Of a DNA stretch of 64,000 bases, positions 43,157-51,355 are shown one piece after another (positions within the stretch are counted from its first letter, which is position 1; each line of letters starts with the position of its first letter). This stretch comes from Gemmatimonadota bacterium (GTDB lineage Bacteria; Gemmatimonadota; Gemmatimonadetes; Gemmatimonadales; Gemmatimonadaceae): assembly GCA_021298835.1 (NCBI GenBank), contig JAJTHG010000011.1, forward strand, positions 62,001 to 126,000, given 5' to 3'. Made by a program: the position numbers and the translations under genes. Under the pieces are notes generated by a model that was given only the letters and a program-made list of their open reading frames with translations, did no database searches and was not told the DNA's origin.

Positions 43157-44242
43157 ATGCCGAACCTCCCGAAGCCTCCGATCCTCGCGCTCGTGCACGG
43201 TATGGGCGAGTTCGCCGGCACCGACTGGACCGCCGACATCCGGCGACAACTCACGGCCAGCCTCGGCTACTTCACAGGCACCGCCTCGTACCGGCGGATC
43301 GAGGATTGTGTCGAGGTGCGCGCGATCGAGTACGACCACGTCTTCGCGAACTGGGTGCAGCAAGTCCAGCAGGACGTCGGACGCCTCGACGAAGCGTTGC
43401 AAGGGGTGGGGAGCGCGATCGGACGGGAGTTGATCGAGGCCGTCACGGCGCTCGCACCGGCGGAGGATCAGGCGGCGATCGCGAAGGTGATCTGGTCCAC
43501 GCTCATGGACCCGGTGCTGTATGTCGGGTCCCGCACGCATCGCGACGCCGTGCGCTCGACGGTGCAGGAACAGTTCGCGCCGATGCTCGAGGCCGCCGCG
43601 CAACGGAACGTGCGGCTGGTGGTCGTCGCGCACAGCCAGGGGACGATGGTCTTCCGCGACGCCTTGCACTGGATGCGCAAGACGAATCCCGGGATCGCGT
43701 CGTATCTGCCGTTTCGCCTGCTGTGCAATCTGGCGAACGTCAGCGACCTGCCACCGCGGGCCCTGCAGGACCTGCAATCACAGGACAGTCTCGTGGTGCC
43801 GTTCGAGCGCGGGGGGCCGCCGCGCACCTGCCTGCGCCTGCTCGACGTGCGGCACGCCTTCGACCCGATCGCCATGGGCGCGCCGCCGGCCTATGGGCAG
43901 GCCAGCGACCGAATCGAGACGAGGGAGGTCCGGCATGTGCGCGCGCTCAACGTGCATGGGTTCACGCACTACCTGCAGGCGCCGGAGATTGCCCGGGAAG
44001 TCCTTCGCGGCCTCGGGTTCGAGCCCGGAGAGCTGACCGCTGCGGGGCGCGACGCCGAGACGCGGCCGTACCCGGACTGCGAGACCGCGCTCGAACAGTG
44101 GTCGCAGGATGTCGTCGGGTGGTGGAAGAAGGTGCCATCCCGGACGCTGACGACCTATGCTGTGCTGCTCGCCCGCTCGCTGCTCGTGTCCCTCAAGCCG
44201 GCCCGGCAGTGCGCCGGCGTCCCGGTACAACATGTCCCGTAA
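43157..44242 (+). CDS. Alpha/beta-hydrolase-like protein
   Basis: 361 residues. An N-terminal L-A-L-V-H-G-M-G-E-F oxyanion stretch (about 10-18) and the nucleophile elbow A-H-S-Q-G with Ser160 fit the alpha/beta hydrolase fold. A His in N-V-H-G-F-T-H-Y (about 272) is a candidate for the catalytic base. No signal peptide is present, but a weakly hydrophobic stretch lies near the C-terminus. Many similar proteins occur near toxin or effector genes, which is not evident here. The substrate is unknown. It overlaps the next gene by 11 nt. Confidence 0.75.
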   Translation: MPNLPKPPILALVHGMGEFAGTDWTADIRRQLTASLGYFTGTASYRRIEDCVEVRAIEYDHVFANWVQQVQQDVGRLDEALQGVGSAIGRELIEAVTALAPAEDQAAIAKVIWSTLMDPVLYVGSRTHRDAVRSTVQEQFAPMLEAAAQRNVRLVVVAHSQGTMVFRDALHWMRKTNPGIASYLPFRLLCNLANVSDLPPRALQDLQSQDSLVVPFERGGPPRTCLRLLDVRHAFDPIAMGAPPAYGQASDRIETREVRHVRALNVHGFTHYLQAPEIAREVLRGLGFEPGELTAAGRDAETRPYPDCETALEQWSQDVVGWWKKVPSRTLTTYAVLLARSLLVSLKPARQCAGVPVQHVP

Positions 44243-45296
44243 CCGCGTTCATGGGTCGGCGGCGGCCCTCGTGCGGCTGCTGGCCGTGCTGTTTGGCGTG
44301 TCGCTGCCGACAGCCGCTGCGGGGCAGGACGCTTTGACGGTGCGCGTGGCCTGTGACCAGCCGGCTGAGGGCGCGTCCCCGGACGAGCGCAGCTTCACCG
44401 CGCGCGGGAAGCAGTGGGGCCCCCAGTTCGGGGCGCTGCAGTGGGGAGCGCTCGCGGACTCGCTCGATGCCATGCTGCGTGATACGGCGCGCATCCCCGA
44501 CCCCGCGTTCCGGGACTGGCTCGCCCGCGCGACGACCCCCTACCTGCATCAGCTGCGGCTGTTCGACGGCCGGTCGTTGCTGTCCGACGCCGCGATCCGC
44601 CCGCTCGGACTTCCCCTCACGGAGGTGGACGAGGGCCGGGTGACCTTCGTCATGGCGTCAGCGGAGAAGACCGTCACGCTGACCACGAAAGCCGACTCCG
44701 GGGCCGTGATCGACGGGTGCTACCTGCTGCAGAGTCTGCGCGCGGTGCAGGTGAAGGCCTTCGCCGAGGGGTTCCGGGAGGAGGTCGAGCGCGTGAAGGG
44801 CAGGGCTGAGCGTTGGCGACTGTTCATGAAGAACGCGCCGGTGGAATGGCCGACCGACATCCTCGTGAACGAGACGATCGAACGTGGCTGGCCGCGTCGG
44901 GACACGACGCGAATGTTCGAGCCGCCGTCGGGTCGCTGGACGGCGCTCCGCCCGCAACCGGCGCTTGGCTACTGGCTGTCCGGGCCCGGCCCGCGCCTGA
45001 CGCAGGGGGTCGGGCTGGACGTCATCGGGTACTTCGGCCTGAGCCGCGCGGACTACCGACGCACGGTCGGAGCGGCGCTCTCGCTGTTCGTGGACGGAAG
45101 CAGCGGGTCCGGACGCATGGGCTACGGCGTGACGGCGTTCCTTGGCCGCTGGCTCAAGGTGCAGGCGTTCACCGGCCCGCGCGGGACGTACGGCGTGAGC
45201 GTCAACGCCGATCTCGTGAACGTGGCGACGGGGGGCTCGACGTCCGTGCTGGCCACCGCGACGAAGAAGCTGCTCGAACGCATCGGCGGGGGGTGA
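44232..45296 (+). CDS. Secreted protein of unknown function
   Basis: 354 residues. Signal peptide (about 10-32, ending A-A-A-G-Q). The mature N-terminal 200 residues are mixed alpha/beta; the C-terminus (about 240-354) has short amphipathic strands with G-Y-W-L, V-G-A-A-L-S-L-F-V and G-V-S-V-N-A-D-L, resembling part of a small outer-membrane barrel. It starts inside the hydrolase gene (11-nt overlap), so the two are coupled. No family recognised. Confidence 0.7.
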   Translation: MSRNRVHGSAAALVRLLAVLFGVSLPTAAAGQDALTVRVACDQPAEGASPDERSFTARGKQWGPQFGALQWGALADSLDAMLRDTARIPDPAFRDWLARATTPYLHQLRLFDGRSLLSDAAIRPLGLPLTEVDEGRVTFVMASAEKTVTLTTKADSGAVIDGCYLLQSLRAVQVKAFAEGFREEVERVKGRAERWRLFMKNAPVEWPTDILVNETIERGWPRRDTTRMFEPPSGRWTALRPQPALGYWLSGPGPRLTQGVGLDVIGYFGLSRADYRRTVGAALSLFVDGSSGSGRMGYGVTAFLGRWLKVQAFTGPRGTYGVSVNADLVNVATGGSTSVLATATKKLLERIGGG

Positions 45297-45360
45297 CATG
45301 GCGCGGGTGACGCGATCGAAGTCGGACGCGTCGCACATGGCAACCGGGCTTCCCTGCGCC

Positions 45361-46179
45361 TCACGACACCCGCAGCACCTTCATGATGTCGTCGCCGAGG
45401 TGGTGGATCACCTTGACGGCGATCCGGCCGGATGTCGGCTTCGGGAAGGGGCGCGACGTGGCGCCGTACAGCGACACCCAGCCGACCGGATCAATCTCGG
45501 CCTTCAGTGTGGTCTTGAGCGACTTGCTGGGGTCGGCTGCGCCAAGGAAATCGGCGTGACGCACGAAGAACGACTCCTCGTCGTAGTCGGTGTCCACGAA
45601 CCAGCAGGCGATGCCGTCCGGGTCGTCGGTGCGGATCTCGCCCGTCGTGGGGTCGAAGACGTCCACCCGCGTCACCGTCACCCGGAACCGGCCATCGGGG
45701 TCGGCCAGCAGTTCGACATCCGGCTCGCCGAAGACGACGAACAGGTTGGCCGTGTCGGTCATGCGCAGGTCGTCGGCCATGTGGAGGTCGGCGTTCATGC
45801 GCGCCTTGAGCACCGGCAGCTTGCCGAGCTTGTCGAACTCGGTCGTGTGCGGCTCGAAGTTGAAGGCGCAGGCCACCAGGACGTCGCATCCCGCTTCGAC
45901 GGCCTCCCGGGCGGCGGCGGCGAGGTCGGCACGGGAGACGGTGCCGAACTCGGGACCGACGAAGACGGCGGCGCGCCGTTCGCGGCTGCCTTCCTCGTAT
46001 CGTCCTTCGGCGCAGACGAGTTCGCCCGGCCACGGCACCAGCGAGGTGAAGTGCAGGTGGGACTTCTTCTCGACCTGCTGCACGCCGGCGACCCGGAGGT
46101 TGTCGAGAATGATGGCGGTGAAGTCGCGGCCGGCGGCGTAGTCGGTCCCCCCGTCGGTTCCTCGGTCCTCCCGCACCAT
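45361..46179 (-). pseudogene. C-terminal stub of a site-specific DNA (adenine) methyltransferase
   Basis: 272 residues in frame matching the C-terminal part of large adenine-specific DNA methyltransferases of the type III/Mod-like group: G-T-D-G-G-x-D-Y-A-A-G-R-D, then L-D-N-L-R-V-A-G-V-Q, W-P-G-E-L-V-C-A-E-G-R-Y, F-V-V-F-G-E-P-D-V, F-D-P-T-T-G-E-I-R, S-F-F-V-R-H-A, and the end A-V-K-V-I-H-H-L-G-D-D. The catalytic and SAM-binding motifs are missing because homology stops at about 46180, where an IS256-family remnant begins on the other strand. It is therefore a truncated gene. An ATG at 46179 could in principle still drive a short product. Confidence 0.85.
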
Positions 46180-46188
46180 GCCTGAGGC

Positions 46189-46638
46189 CTGCTCGTGCGG
46201 CAGAGCCTGTGCTACGTATGCTGGACCGACCGCCAAGCCGTCGCCGCGCTCCTGCGGCCGATCTACACAGCGGCGAGCGAGCCCGTGGCGCGCGCGGCCC
46301 TCGCGGCGATGGCGGCGTCGCCGTACGCGGCCCGCTACCCGGACATCGTGCCGATGTGGGACCGCCACTGGGAGGGACTGGCCCCGGCGCTCCAGTATCC
46401 CCCGGAGATCCGGCGGGTGCTCTACACGACGAACGCGATCGAGAGCCTCAACAGCGCGCTGCGTAAACCGCTGAAGGCGCGCGGTCACATCCCAAACGAC
46501 GACGCCGCATTGAAGCTGCTCTATCTCGCGCTCCGCAACATCCAGCAGCAATGGAAAGCGCAGCCCGCCAAGGAGTGGCGAGCCGCGCTGCCCCATCTCG
46601 AGCTCCTCATTGGAGCCCGACTCCCAGACCCCTTGTGA
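46189..46638 (+). pseudogene. IS256-family transposase, C-terminal fragment
   Basis: About 149 codons matching the C-terminal third of IS256/mutator-type transposases: L-V-R-Q-S-L-C-Y-V, P-I-Y-T-A-A, Y-P-P-E-I-R-R-V-L-Y-T-T-N-A-I-E-S-L-N (containing the catalytic Glu) and A-L-K-L-L-Y-L-A-L-R-N-I. The first two catalytic Asp residues and the N-terminal DNA-binding domain are absent; an in-frame stop lies at 46183-46185. The frame cannot give an active transposase. It abuts the methyltransferase stub. Confidence 0.9.
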
Positions 46639-46680
46639 GTCCCATCACGGCGCGTACACAGAATTCAGGACAGGCCCAGC
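46189..46680 (+). mobile_element. IS256-family insertion sequence remnant (right end)
   Basis: The transposase fragment is followed 16 nt after its stop by GTACACAGAATTCAGGACAG (46655-46674), which resembles the terminal inverted repeats of IS256-family elements. The left end is not found: the element stops abruptly at about 46185 against the methyltransferase stub. This indicates insertion followed by deletion, or a recombination between two copies. Confidence 0.7.
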
Positions 46681-46837
46681 GAACGCCGCCACGCAGCAGT
46701 GTCCTGAAACAGTCTGACAGCCCGCCCGCAGTCGTACCCGACCGAGGCTCTTTGCGCGAACGAGCACCCGGCGGTACCGCTTGGTGCGACGTTCTCGCGG
46801 AAGCGCCCCGACACCTCGGCTTCCCCCAACCGAGACA
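46681..46837. other. Gene-free stretch after the IS remnant
   Basis: No supported coding frame; it joins the IS end to a possible decayed lipoprotein gene. Confidence 0.4.
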
Positions 46838-47159
46838 TCACGACGCGCCCCCGCCTCGCCTCCCTCGCCCTGCTCGCCGCCTCCGGGTGCATCCGATCAC
46901 TGGTCCGGCTCGTCCCGCTGCCCGACTCCGACGGTCCGCCGGCCGCCCGCAACGAGACGCTCCGGACCGACCCCGACGCGACCACGGTGCCGCGCGCCCT
47001 CTTTGGTCTCGTGGATGGCCACGTCGCAGGCGCGCACGGCCTGCTCCGGACGAAAGAAGTGCTCGCCGAACTCGCACATCGCAGTCGGTGGACGCGATCG
47101 AGACGTCTGGGCGTGCGCTCGCCGACGCCGTCCGACCGCTCATGGAGCGCTGCACTTAG
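46838..47159 (+). pseudogene. Possible decayed lipoprotein gene
   Basis: One frame reads T-R-P-R-L-A-S-L-A-L-L-A-A-S-G-C, a lipoprotein signal with lipobox, followed by D-P-D-A-T-T-V-P-R-A-L-F-G-L-V-D-G. It has no ATG, GTG or TTG at a fitting place. A second frame takes over near 47085 with S-V-D-A-I-E-T-S-G-R-A-L-A-D-A-V-R-P-L and a stop at 47157-47159. Codon use in both pieces is coding-like. I read it as one gene broken by loss of the start and a frameshift; this is tentative. Confidence 0.3.
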
Positions 47160-47203
47160 CGACGGCGATGTACCCGCTGATAGCGGCGGTCCCCCCTGCT
47201 CCT

Positions 47204-47209
47204 TACATT
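47204..47209 (+). promoter_or_regulatory. -10 element TACATT (leaderless) of a small lipoprotein gene
   Basis: TACATT lies 8 nt before the ATG at 47218; no Shine-Dalgarno sequence lies between. Confidence 0.45.
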
Positions 47210-47217
47210 CTACCGAC

Positions 47218-47664
47218 ATGCATCGCGTCATGACCCTCGCCCTGCTGCTCGTCGCCTGCGGAAACCAGGATGCGGCAGACCAGCGCGCCGTGCGCCGTCT
47301 GTGCGGACTGCCCGACGACGCGGCGGTCGTGTCGTGGGACGGCTTCCCATCGCGCTCCGGCTTCGGGCAGCGCGAAGGCCTCGAGGTCGGCGGAACGTTC
47401 CGTCCGTCCGCCGGTTGGCGCGCCGAGGCGGCCGGCTATCGGCTGACCCCGTGGCCCGAGGCGCGCGCTGCCGCCGAGTCGGCCTTCAGGCTCGGAGCGG
47501 TGTTCGACGGAGCGAGGGCGATCCGGTGCGAAACCGCCGGCGACGACGTCCTCCGCGCCGCGCGCACGCGGCCGTGCGACGCGGTCCCGCGGCCGCTCGA
47601 CCTCATCGCGTGCGCCGAGCTTTCGACGGGCGAGGTCCGCGCCGTCGTCCGTAGCGCCTACTGA
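47218..47664 (+). CDS. Small lipoprotein, function unknown
   Basis: 148 residues. Signal peptide with lipobox L-L-L-V-A|C (Cys14). Four further Cys residues in the mature part (C-G-L-P, R-C-E-T, P-C-D-A, A-C-A-E) could form two disulfides. No family recognised. It lies between the IS scar and the dipeptidase operon, on the opposite strand from the latter. Confidence 0.7.
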   Translation: MHRVMTLALLLVACGNQDAADQRAVRRLCGLPDDAAVVSWDGFPSRSGFGQREGLEVGGTFRPSAGWRAEAAGYRLTPWPEARAAAESAFRLGAVFDGARAIRCETAGDDVLRAARTRPCDAVPRPLDLIACAELSTGEVRAVVRSAY

Positions 47665-47701
47665 CGCTGCCCGCTCGCGGTCACACCGTGGCGCGCAGGG
47701 C

Positions 47702-48805
47702 TCAGCCCACCACCTGCGCCAGCACGCGCGCCATGTTCCCGCCGGCCATCTGCGCGACCTCGGCGGCCGAGAAGCCGGACGCCGCCAGCCCGGCCGTCCA
47801 GTCGCGGACCTGCGCGTAGCGTGACAGCACCGGGCGCAGGTTGGCGTCCATGTCCGTGCCAAGCCCGACGTGCGCCACGCCGACCACGTCGGCGAGCCGC
47901 TTGGTGTTCTCGACGAACTCCGCGAAGCTCGCGTTCGTGGCGCTGGGCCATGCGCCCACGACCCCGCCCGTCGCGGCCACCAGCCGTGCGTGCTCGGGGC
48001 TGATCGTGCGCGCCGCCAGCGGACGCGCCGCGTCGAGCCGGAGCAGCGAGTGGCTCAGGAGCAGCGGCCCCGGATCGAGGCGCGCGACGTCGCGCACCGT
48101 CTCGAACGTGGCGTGCGCGACGTCCACGAGCATCCGGCGCGCCGTCATGCGGCGCACCACCGCGGCGCCGAAGGCCGACAGGCCGCCGTGCTGCGGGGCG
48201 TGCGTCTGCAGGTCGCCGGCCGCGTTCGGGGCGTAGTGCACGAGCTGGATCGAACGAATCCCCGCCTCCCACAGCACGTCCACGCGGCCGGCATCGCCGT
48301 CGAGGAATTCGCTCCCTTCGCAGGCGAGCCACGCGGCCGTCAGGCCCTCGCGCTGCGCCGCGCGCCACTCGGTCATGGACGCGACGATGCGCGCCTCGGC
48401 GCGCGGCAGCACCTCGCGCGCCGCCGCGAGCTGCCGACGGAACTCGGCGTCGGCCTCGCCGGGAGCGAAGGCACCGGAGACGGTCACCCCCTCGCGGCCG
48501 ATCGTCAGGAGCGGGGCGTCGGCGACGAGACTCACGAATCCGGCGCCGACGCCGCCCGCGCGCATCTCGCGCAGCGTGCGCAGCACCGCCTCGTCGCCGG
48601 GATACCGGGCCGTGCCGCGCGCGAACAGCTGTCCGGGATGCAGATGCAGGTCGAACGTCGTCGGGTCGGCCGTTGGCGGCAGCAGGCCACCCAGCGCCGG
48701 CAGCGCCGACGCGCCTGCGGCGAGCCCCGCCGCGGCGGCGAGCGACGCGCGCACGAACGCGCGACGCGACGTCGCCGGGGGTGCCGTGTGCGGGCGGTGG
48801 CTCAT
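47702..48805 (-). CDS. Tat-exported membrane dipeptidase (M19 family)
   Basis: 367 residues. A twin-arginine signal S-R-R-A-F-V-R lies at the start of the hydrophobic leader (about 14-38). The M19 amidohydrolase fold follows, with F-D-L-H-L-H (His-x-His in place of the usual His-x-Asp), the bridging Glu in A-C-E-G-S-E-F, L-V-H-Y-A-P-N, and L-S-H-S-L-L. The family hydrolyses dipeptides, some with D-residues, using two zinc ions. Export through Tat suits a metalloenzyme loaded in the cytoplasm. It follows the outer-membrane protein gene by 7 nt and ends the operon. Confidence 0.87.
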   Translation of the reverse strand: MSHRPHTAPPATSRRAFVRASLAAAAGLAAGASALPALGGLLPPTADPTTFDLHLHPGQLFARGTARYPGDEAVLRTLREMRAGGVGAGFVSLVADAPLLTIGREGVTVSGAFAPGEADAEFRRQLAAAREVLPRAEARIVASMTEWRAAQREGLTAAWLACEGSEFLDGDAGRVDVLWEAGIRSIQLVHYAPNAAGDLQTHAPQHGGLSAFGAAVVRRMTARRMLVDVAHATFETVRDVARLDPGPLLLSHSLLRLDAARPLAARTISPEHARLVAATGGVVGAWPSATNASFAEFVENTKRLADVVGVAHVGLGTDMDANLRPVLSRYAQVRDWTAGLAASGFSAAEVAQMAGGNMARVLAQVVG

Positions 48806-48812
48806 CGCGCCG

Positions 48813-51020
48813 TCACAGGTCGCCGCCGAAGCTGACGACCGCCCGCCACGGCGCGCCGGTGTAGAAGGCGCGCCCGGCCCCGATACTGACGCCACCGCCG
48901 AAGAAGCGCATCCGTACGTCCACCGCGCCGAGGACCCGCTGGCTGCCCGCCGCCCAGCCGAGGGCCGAGAGCCGTCCCAGCGCCCAAGGGGCGCTCTCGA
49001 CGAACCCGGCGGTCACGCCGATGGACGGCGTCGGGGCCAGCGCCGGCAGGCCCAGTTCGCCGAATCGCAGCGGCTGCGAGAGGATCGGCAGGACGTACGA
49101 GAGCGTCGCGCGCGAGACCGCGCCGCGCGTGCCGGTGAACGCCTTGTAGGCCGCACCGGGCAGGGCCGTCGGTCCGCCAAGCTCGATCAGCCGCTGCAGG
49201 GGGGCGTCCGATCCCACCAGGGCGGCCCCCTGCACGCGCCCGGTGGCGACCACCGGTCCCCACTGGCGGCGCGTCACGACCCGCGCGTCGAGCCGCGTGA
49301 ACGTGAGCTCGCCGTCGCCGCGCTCGACCGACAGCTGCGCGCCGATGCCCGATTGCGCGCCCTGCGACAGGACTGCGCGGCCGACGTCCAGCGACACGAG
49401 CGTCGAGACATAGTGCCCGCCGTCCGCTGGGCGGTTCGGCCGGAAGGTCCGCCGGCTGAAGGGGCCGCCGCCGACATTGTTCGCGCGCGGGGCGTCGCGC
49501 CCCCAGCCCAGCTCGACGCGCAGCGCGGCCCCCGCGCGGTCATCGAGCAGTCGTGTCCAGCCCGCCTGCACCCGGTCGCGATGCACGTAGTCGGCGTCGT
49601 CGAGGCCGAAGAAGCCGCCGATCCCCACGAGCTCGGCGTAGGGCGAGACGAGGTCGTTCGTGCTCGCCAGCGAGCGTTCCACGCGCGCCAGCCAGACGTT
49701 CGCCCCGCGGTCGAGCGTCGCCTCGACGTTGCCCCGCGCCGTGCGCTCGGCCGTCGCGAGCCCGGCGTTGCCCCGCACCTGCAGGCCCGGCGCGAGGTCG
49801 CGGGCGCGCCACTGGGCCCCGAAGCCGAGATAGAACCCCTGCACCTTGTCGTAGCGCACGAACTCGGTGGGTCGGCGCAGTTGCGGCCGCAGGACGGGCG
49901 GCCCGTCGCGCCGCAGGCGGATCGGCGCGACGTCGTCGAAGTCGGTCGCCATGACCTCGCCGGTGCCGCGCCCGATCTCGCGCTGCCAGGCGCGGTGGGC
50001 CCGGAGACTGTCGCCGGCCGCGAAGGTCATGGGCATGGGTGCCGAAGGTTGGCCCAACCGCGCGTCTCCCGCCAGCGTCGTGTCGCGGGCCGCCTCGGCG
50101 CGGACGTCGCGGAAGCGGCTCACCGAGCGCAGCACGGCCCGGCCGTCGCCCATACCCGTCTGCACCTGCAGCTCGATGCGCTGGGCCCGAGGCAGCCACC
50201 ACCGCCCGTCGATCTCCTGGTTCTCGAACTCGACGTAGCCGGCCACCACGACCCCCGCGAGTCCGGCGGTCGAGCCGGCGATTCGTCGCGCGAGCGACCG
50301 GCGGCGCGGCGTCGTGTCGCCGGTCGCCGACGGCGCGGCGCGGCCGATGACGCGGCCGCGGAGGCGCACGATGTCCCCGCGCTCCGCATCCACGACCACC
50401 TCGCCCTCCACCGCCAGCCGTCCCGGCGGCAGGTCGGGTTTCGGCGACACGACGATCCGCGCCAGCGGGATGCGGCGCGTCCCGACCATCAGCGTCGCGA
50501 CGGTATCGCCACCCGAGAAGTCGTACGTTGACCCGCCGTCGAGGCCGAAGGGCGAGACGAGGGCGCTCGGCGGCCGGCGCTTCGCGCCGCTCCCGACCGT
50601 GTCCGCCGCATAGAAGAGCCACCAGCGGTCGCCGTAGAGGACCGGGACGACGACGGCGTGCCGGAAGAGCGACAGCGTCGAGTACGACAGCTGAAGCGCC
50701 TGCGACCGGTATCCGATCACGTGCTGGGCGTACGTCCCGTCCCCACGCCACGCCACGCGCGACGCCAGCTGCTCGACGATCGCCGCCACTTCCATCGTGC
50801 CCGCGCGCGTGCCGGCCACGGCACCGGGCAGGTCTGCCGGCGTGTTGAGGAGGAGCGAGAGTTCGGTCTCGCCCTGCGCGTCGTAGCCCCGCAGCGCCGT
50901 CGCCGGCCGGTGCGCCGCCCGGCGCGCCCGCGCGAGGAGCGAGTCGAGGGACGGTGGAGCCGTGGAGTCCGTCGTCGCGAACGCGAACGCGAGCAGAGCG
51001 TGGGAGAACATGTAGCTCAT
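48813..51020 (-). CDS. Large outer-membrane protein (beta-barrel, DUF5686-like)
   Basis: 735 residues. A short signal sequence (1-15). The N-terminal periplasmic part (about 25-330) carries Y-D-F-S-G-G-D-T-V and W-W-L-P-R, the W-Y-P-x-like motifs seen in DUF5686 proteins of Bacteroidetes. The C-terminal 350 residues are alternating amphipathic strands typical of a barrel, ending F-G-G-D-L. The role of DUF5686 proteins is unknown; the assignment here is tentative. It is cotranscribed with the downstream dipeptidase. Confidence 0.75.
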   Translation of the reverse strand: MSYMFSHALLAFAFATTDSTAPPSLDSLLARARRAAHRPATALRGYDAQGETELSLLLNTPADLPGAVAGTRAGTMEVAAIVEQLASRVAWRGDGTYAQHVIGYRSQALQLSYSTLSLFRHAVVVPVLYGDRWWLFYAADTVGSGAKRRPPSALVSPFGLDGGSTYDFSGGDTVATLMVGTRRIPLARIVVSPKPDLPPGRLAVEGEVVVDAERGDIVRLRGRVIGRAAPSATGDTTPRRRSLARRIAGSTAGLAGVVVAGYVEFENQEIDGRWWLPRAQRIELQVQTGMGDGRAVLRSVSRFRDVRAEAARDTTLAGDARLGQPSAPMPMTFAAGDSLRAHRAWQREIGRGTGEVMATDFDDVAPIRLRRDGPPVLRPQLRRPTEFVRYDKVQGFYLGFGAQWRARDLAPGLQVRGNAGLATAERTARGNVEATLDRGANVWLARVERSLASTNDLVSPYAELVGIGGFFGLDDADYVHRDRVQAGWTRLLDDRAGAALRVELGWGRDAPRANNVGGGPFSRRTFRPNRPADGGHYVSTLVSLDVGRAVLSQGAQSGIGAQLSVERGDGELTFTRLDARVVTRRQWGPVVATGRVQGAALVGSDAPLQRLIELGGPTALPGAAYKAFTGTRGAVSRATLSYVLPILSQPLRFGELGLPALAPTPSIGVTAGFVESAPWALGRLSALGWAAGSQRVLGAVDVRMRFFGGGVSIGAGRAFYTGAPWRAVVSFGGDL

Positions 51021-51095
51021 ACCACGGCATCACGCCCGAAGTTTCGGCTGCGTCACCGCCGCCGCCGGATCGTGTCCGCCACCGCCCTGCGGATG

Positions 51096-51203
51096 CGCCG
51101 CTGCGCCGCCGCGGGCTTCGACTGGAACTCGAAGACCAACCGGCTCGCCTTCACCGAGCAGGCCGGACTGCTGCCGGTGCTCGGCCTGAACCTGAAGTTC
51201 TGA
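51096..51203 (+). pseudogene. C-terminal remnant of an outer-membrane protein
   Basis: About 34 codons ending G-F-D-W-N-S-K-T-N-R-L-A-F-T, L-P-V-L-G-L-N-L-K-F, stop. Almost all third positions are G or C as in real genes here, and the aromatic C-terminal Phe with alternating residues is the outer-membrane signature. No start or upstream domain is present. I read it as the relic of a deleted beta-barrel gene. Confidence 0.4.
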
Positions 51204-51355
51204 GCCGGCACCGTGCGGCCGGCGGCGGCCGACGCCCGGCGCCGGCTGCGCTCGCGGCTGCGCTCGCGGCTGCGCCCCCGCCGCGGTAACCTCCGGCGTC
51301 GGCGCGCCGCGTGGGCGCGCCTCCGACTCCCGCACCTGTGCGCCTGCCGCGTTCC
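51204..51355. other. Gene-free stretch with a 12-bp tandem repeat and a possible promoter
   Basis: GGCTGCGCTCGC is repeated at 51244-51255 and 51256-51267 with a partial third copy. TAACCT at 51287-51292 could be the -10 element for the DUF885 gene, giving a leader of about 57 nt. Confidence 0.45.
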
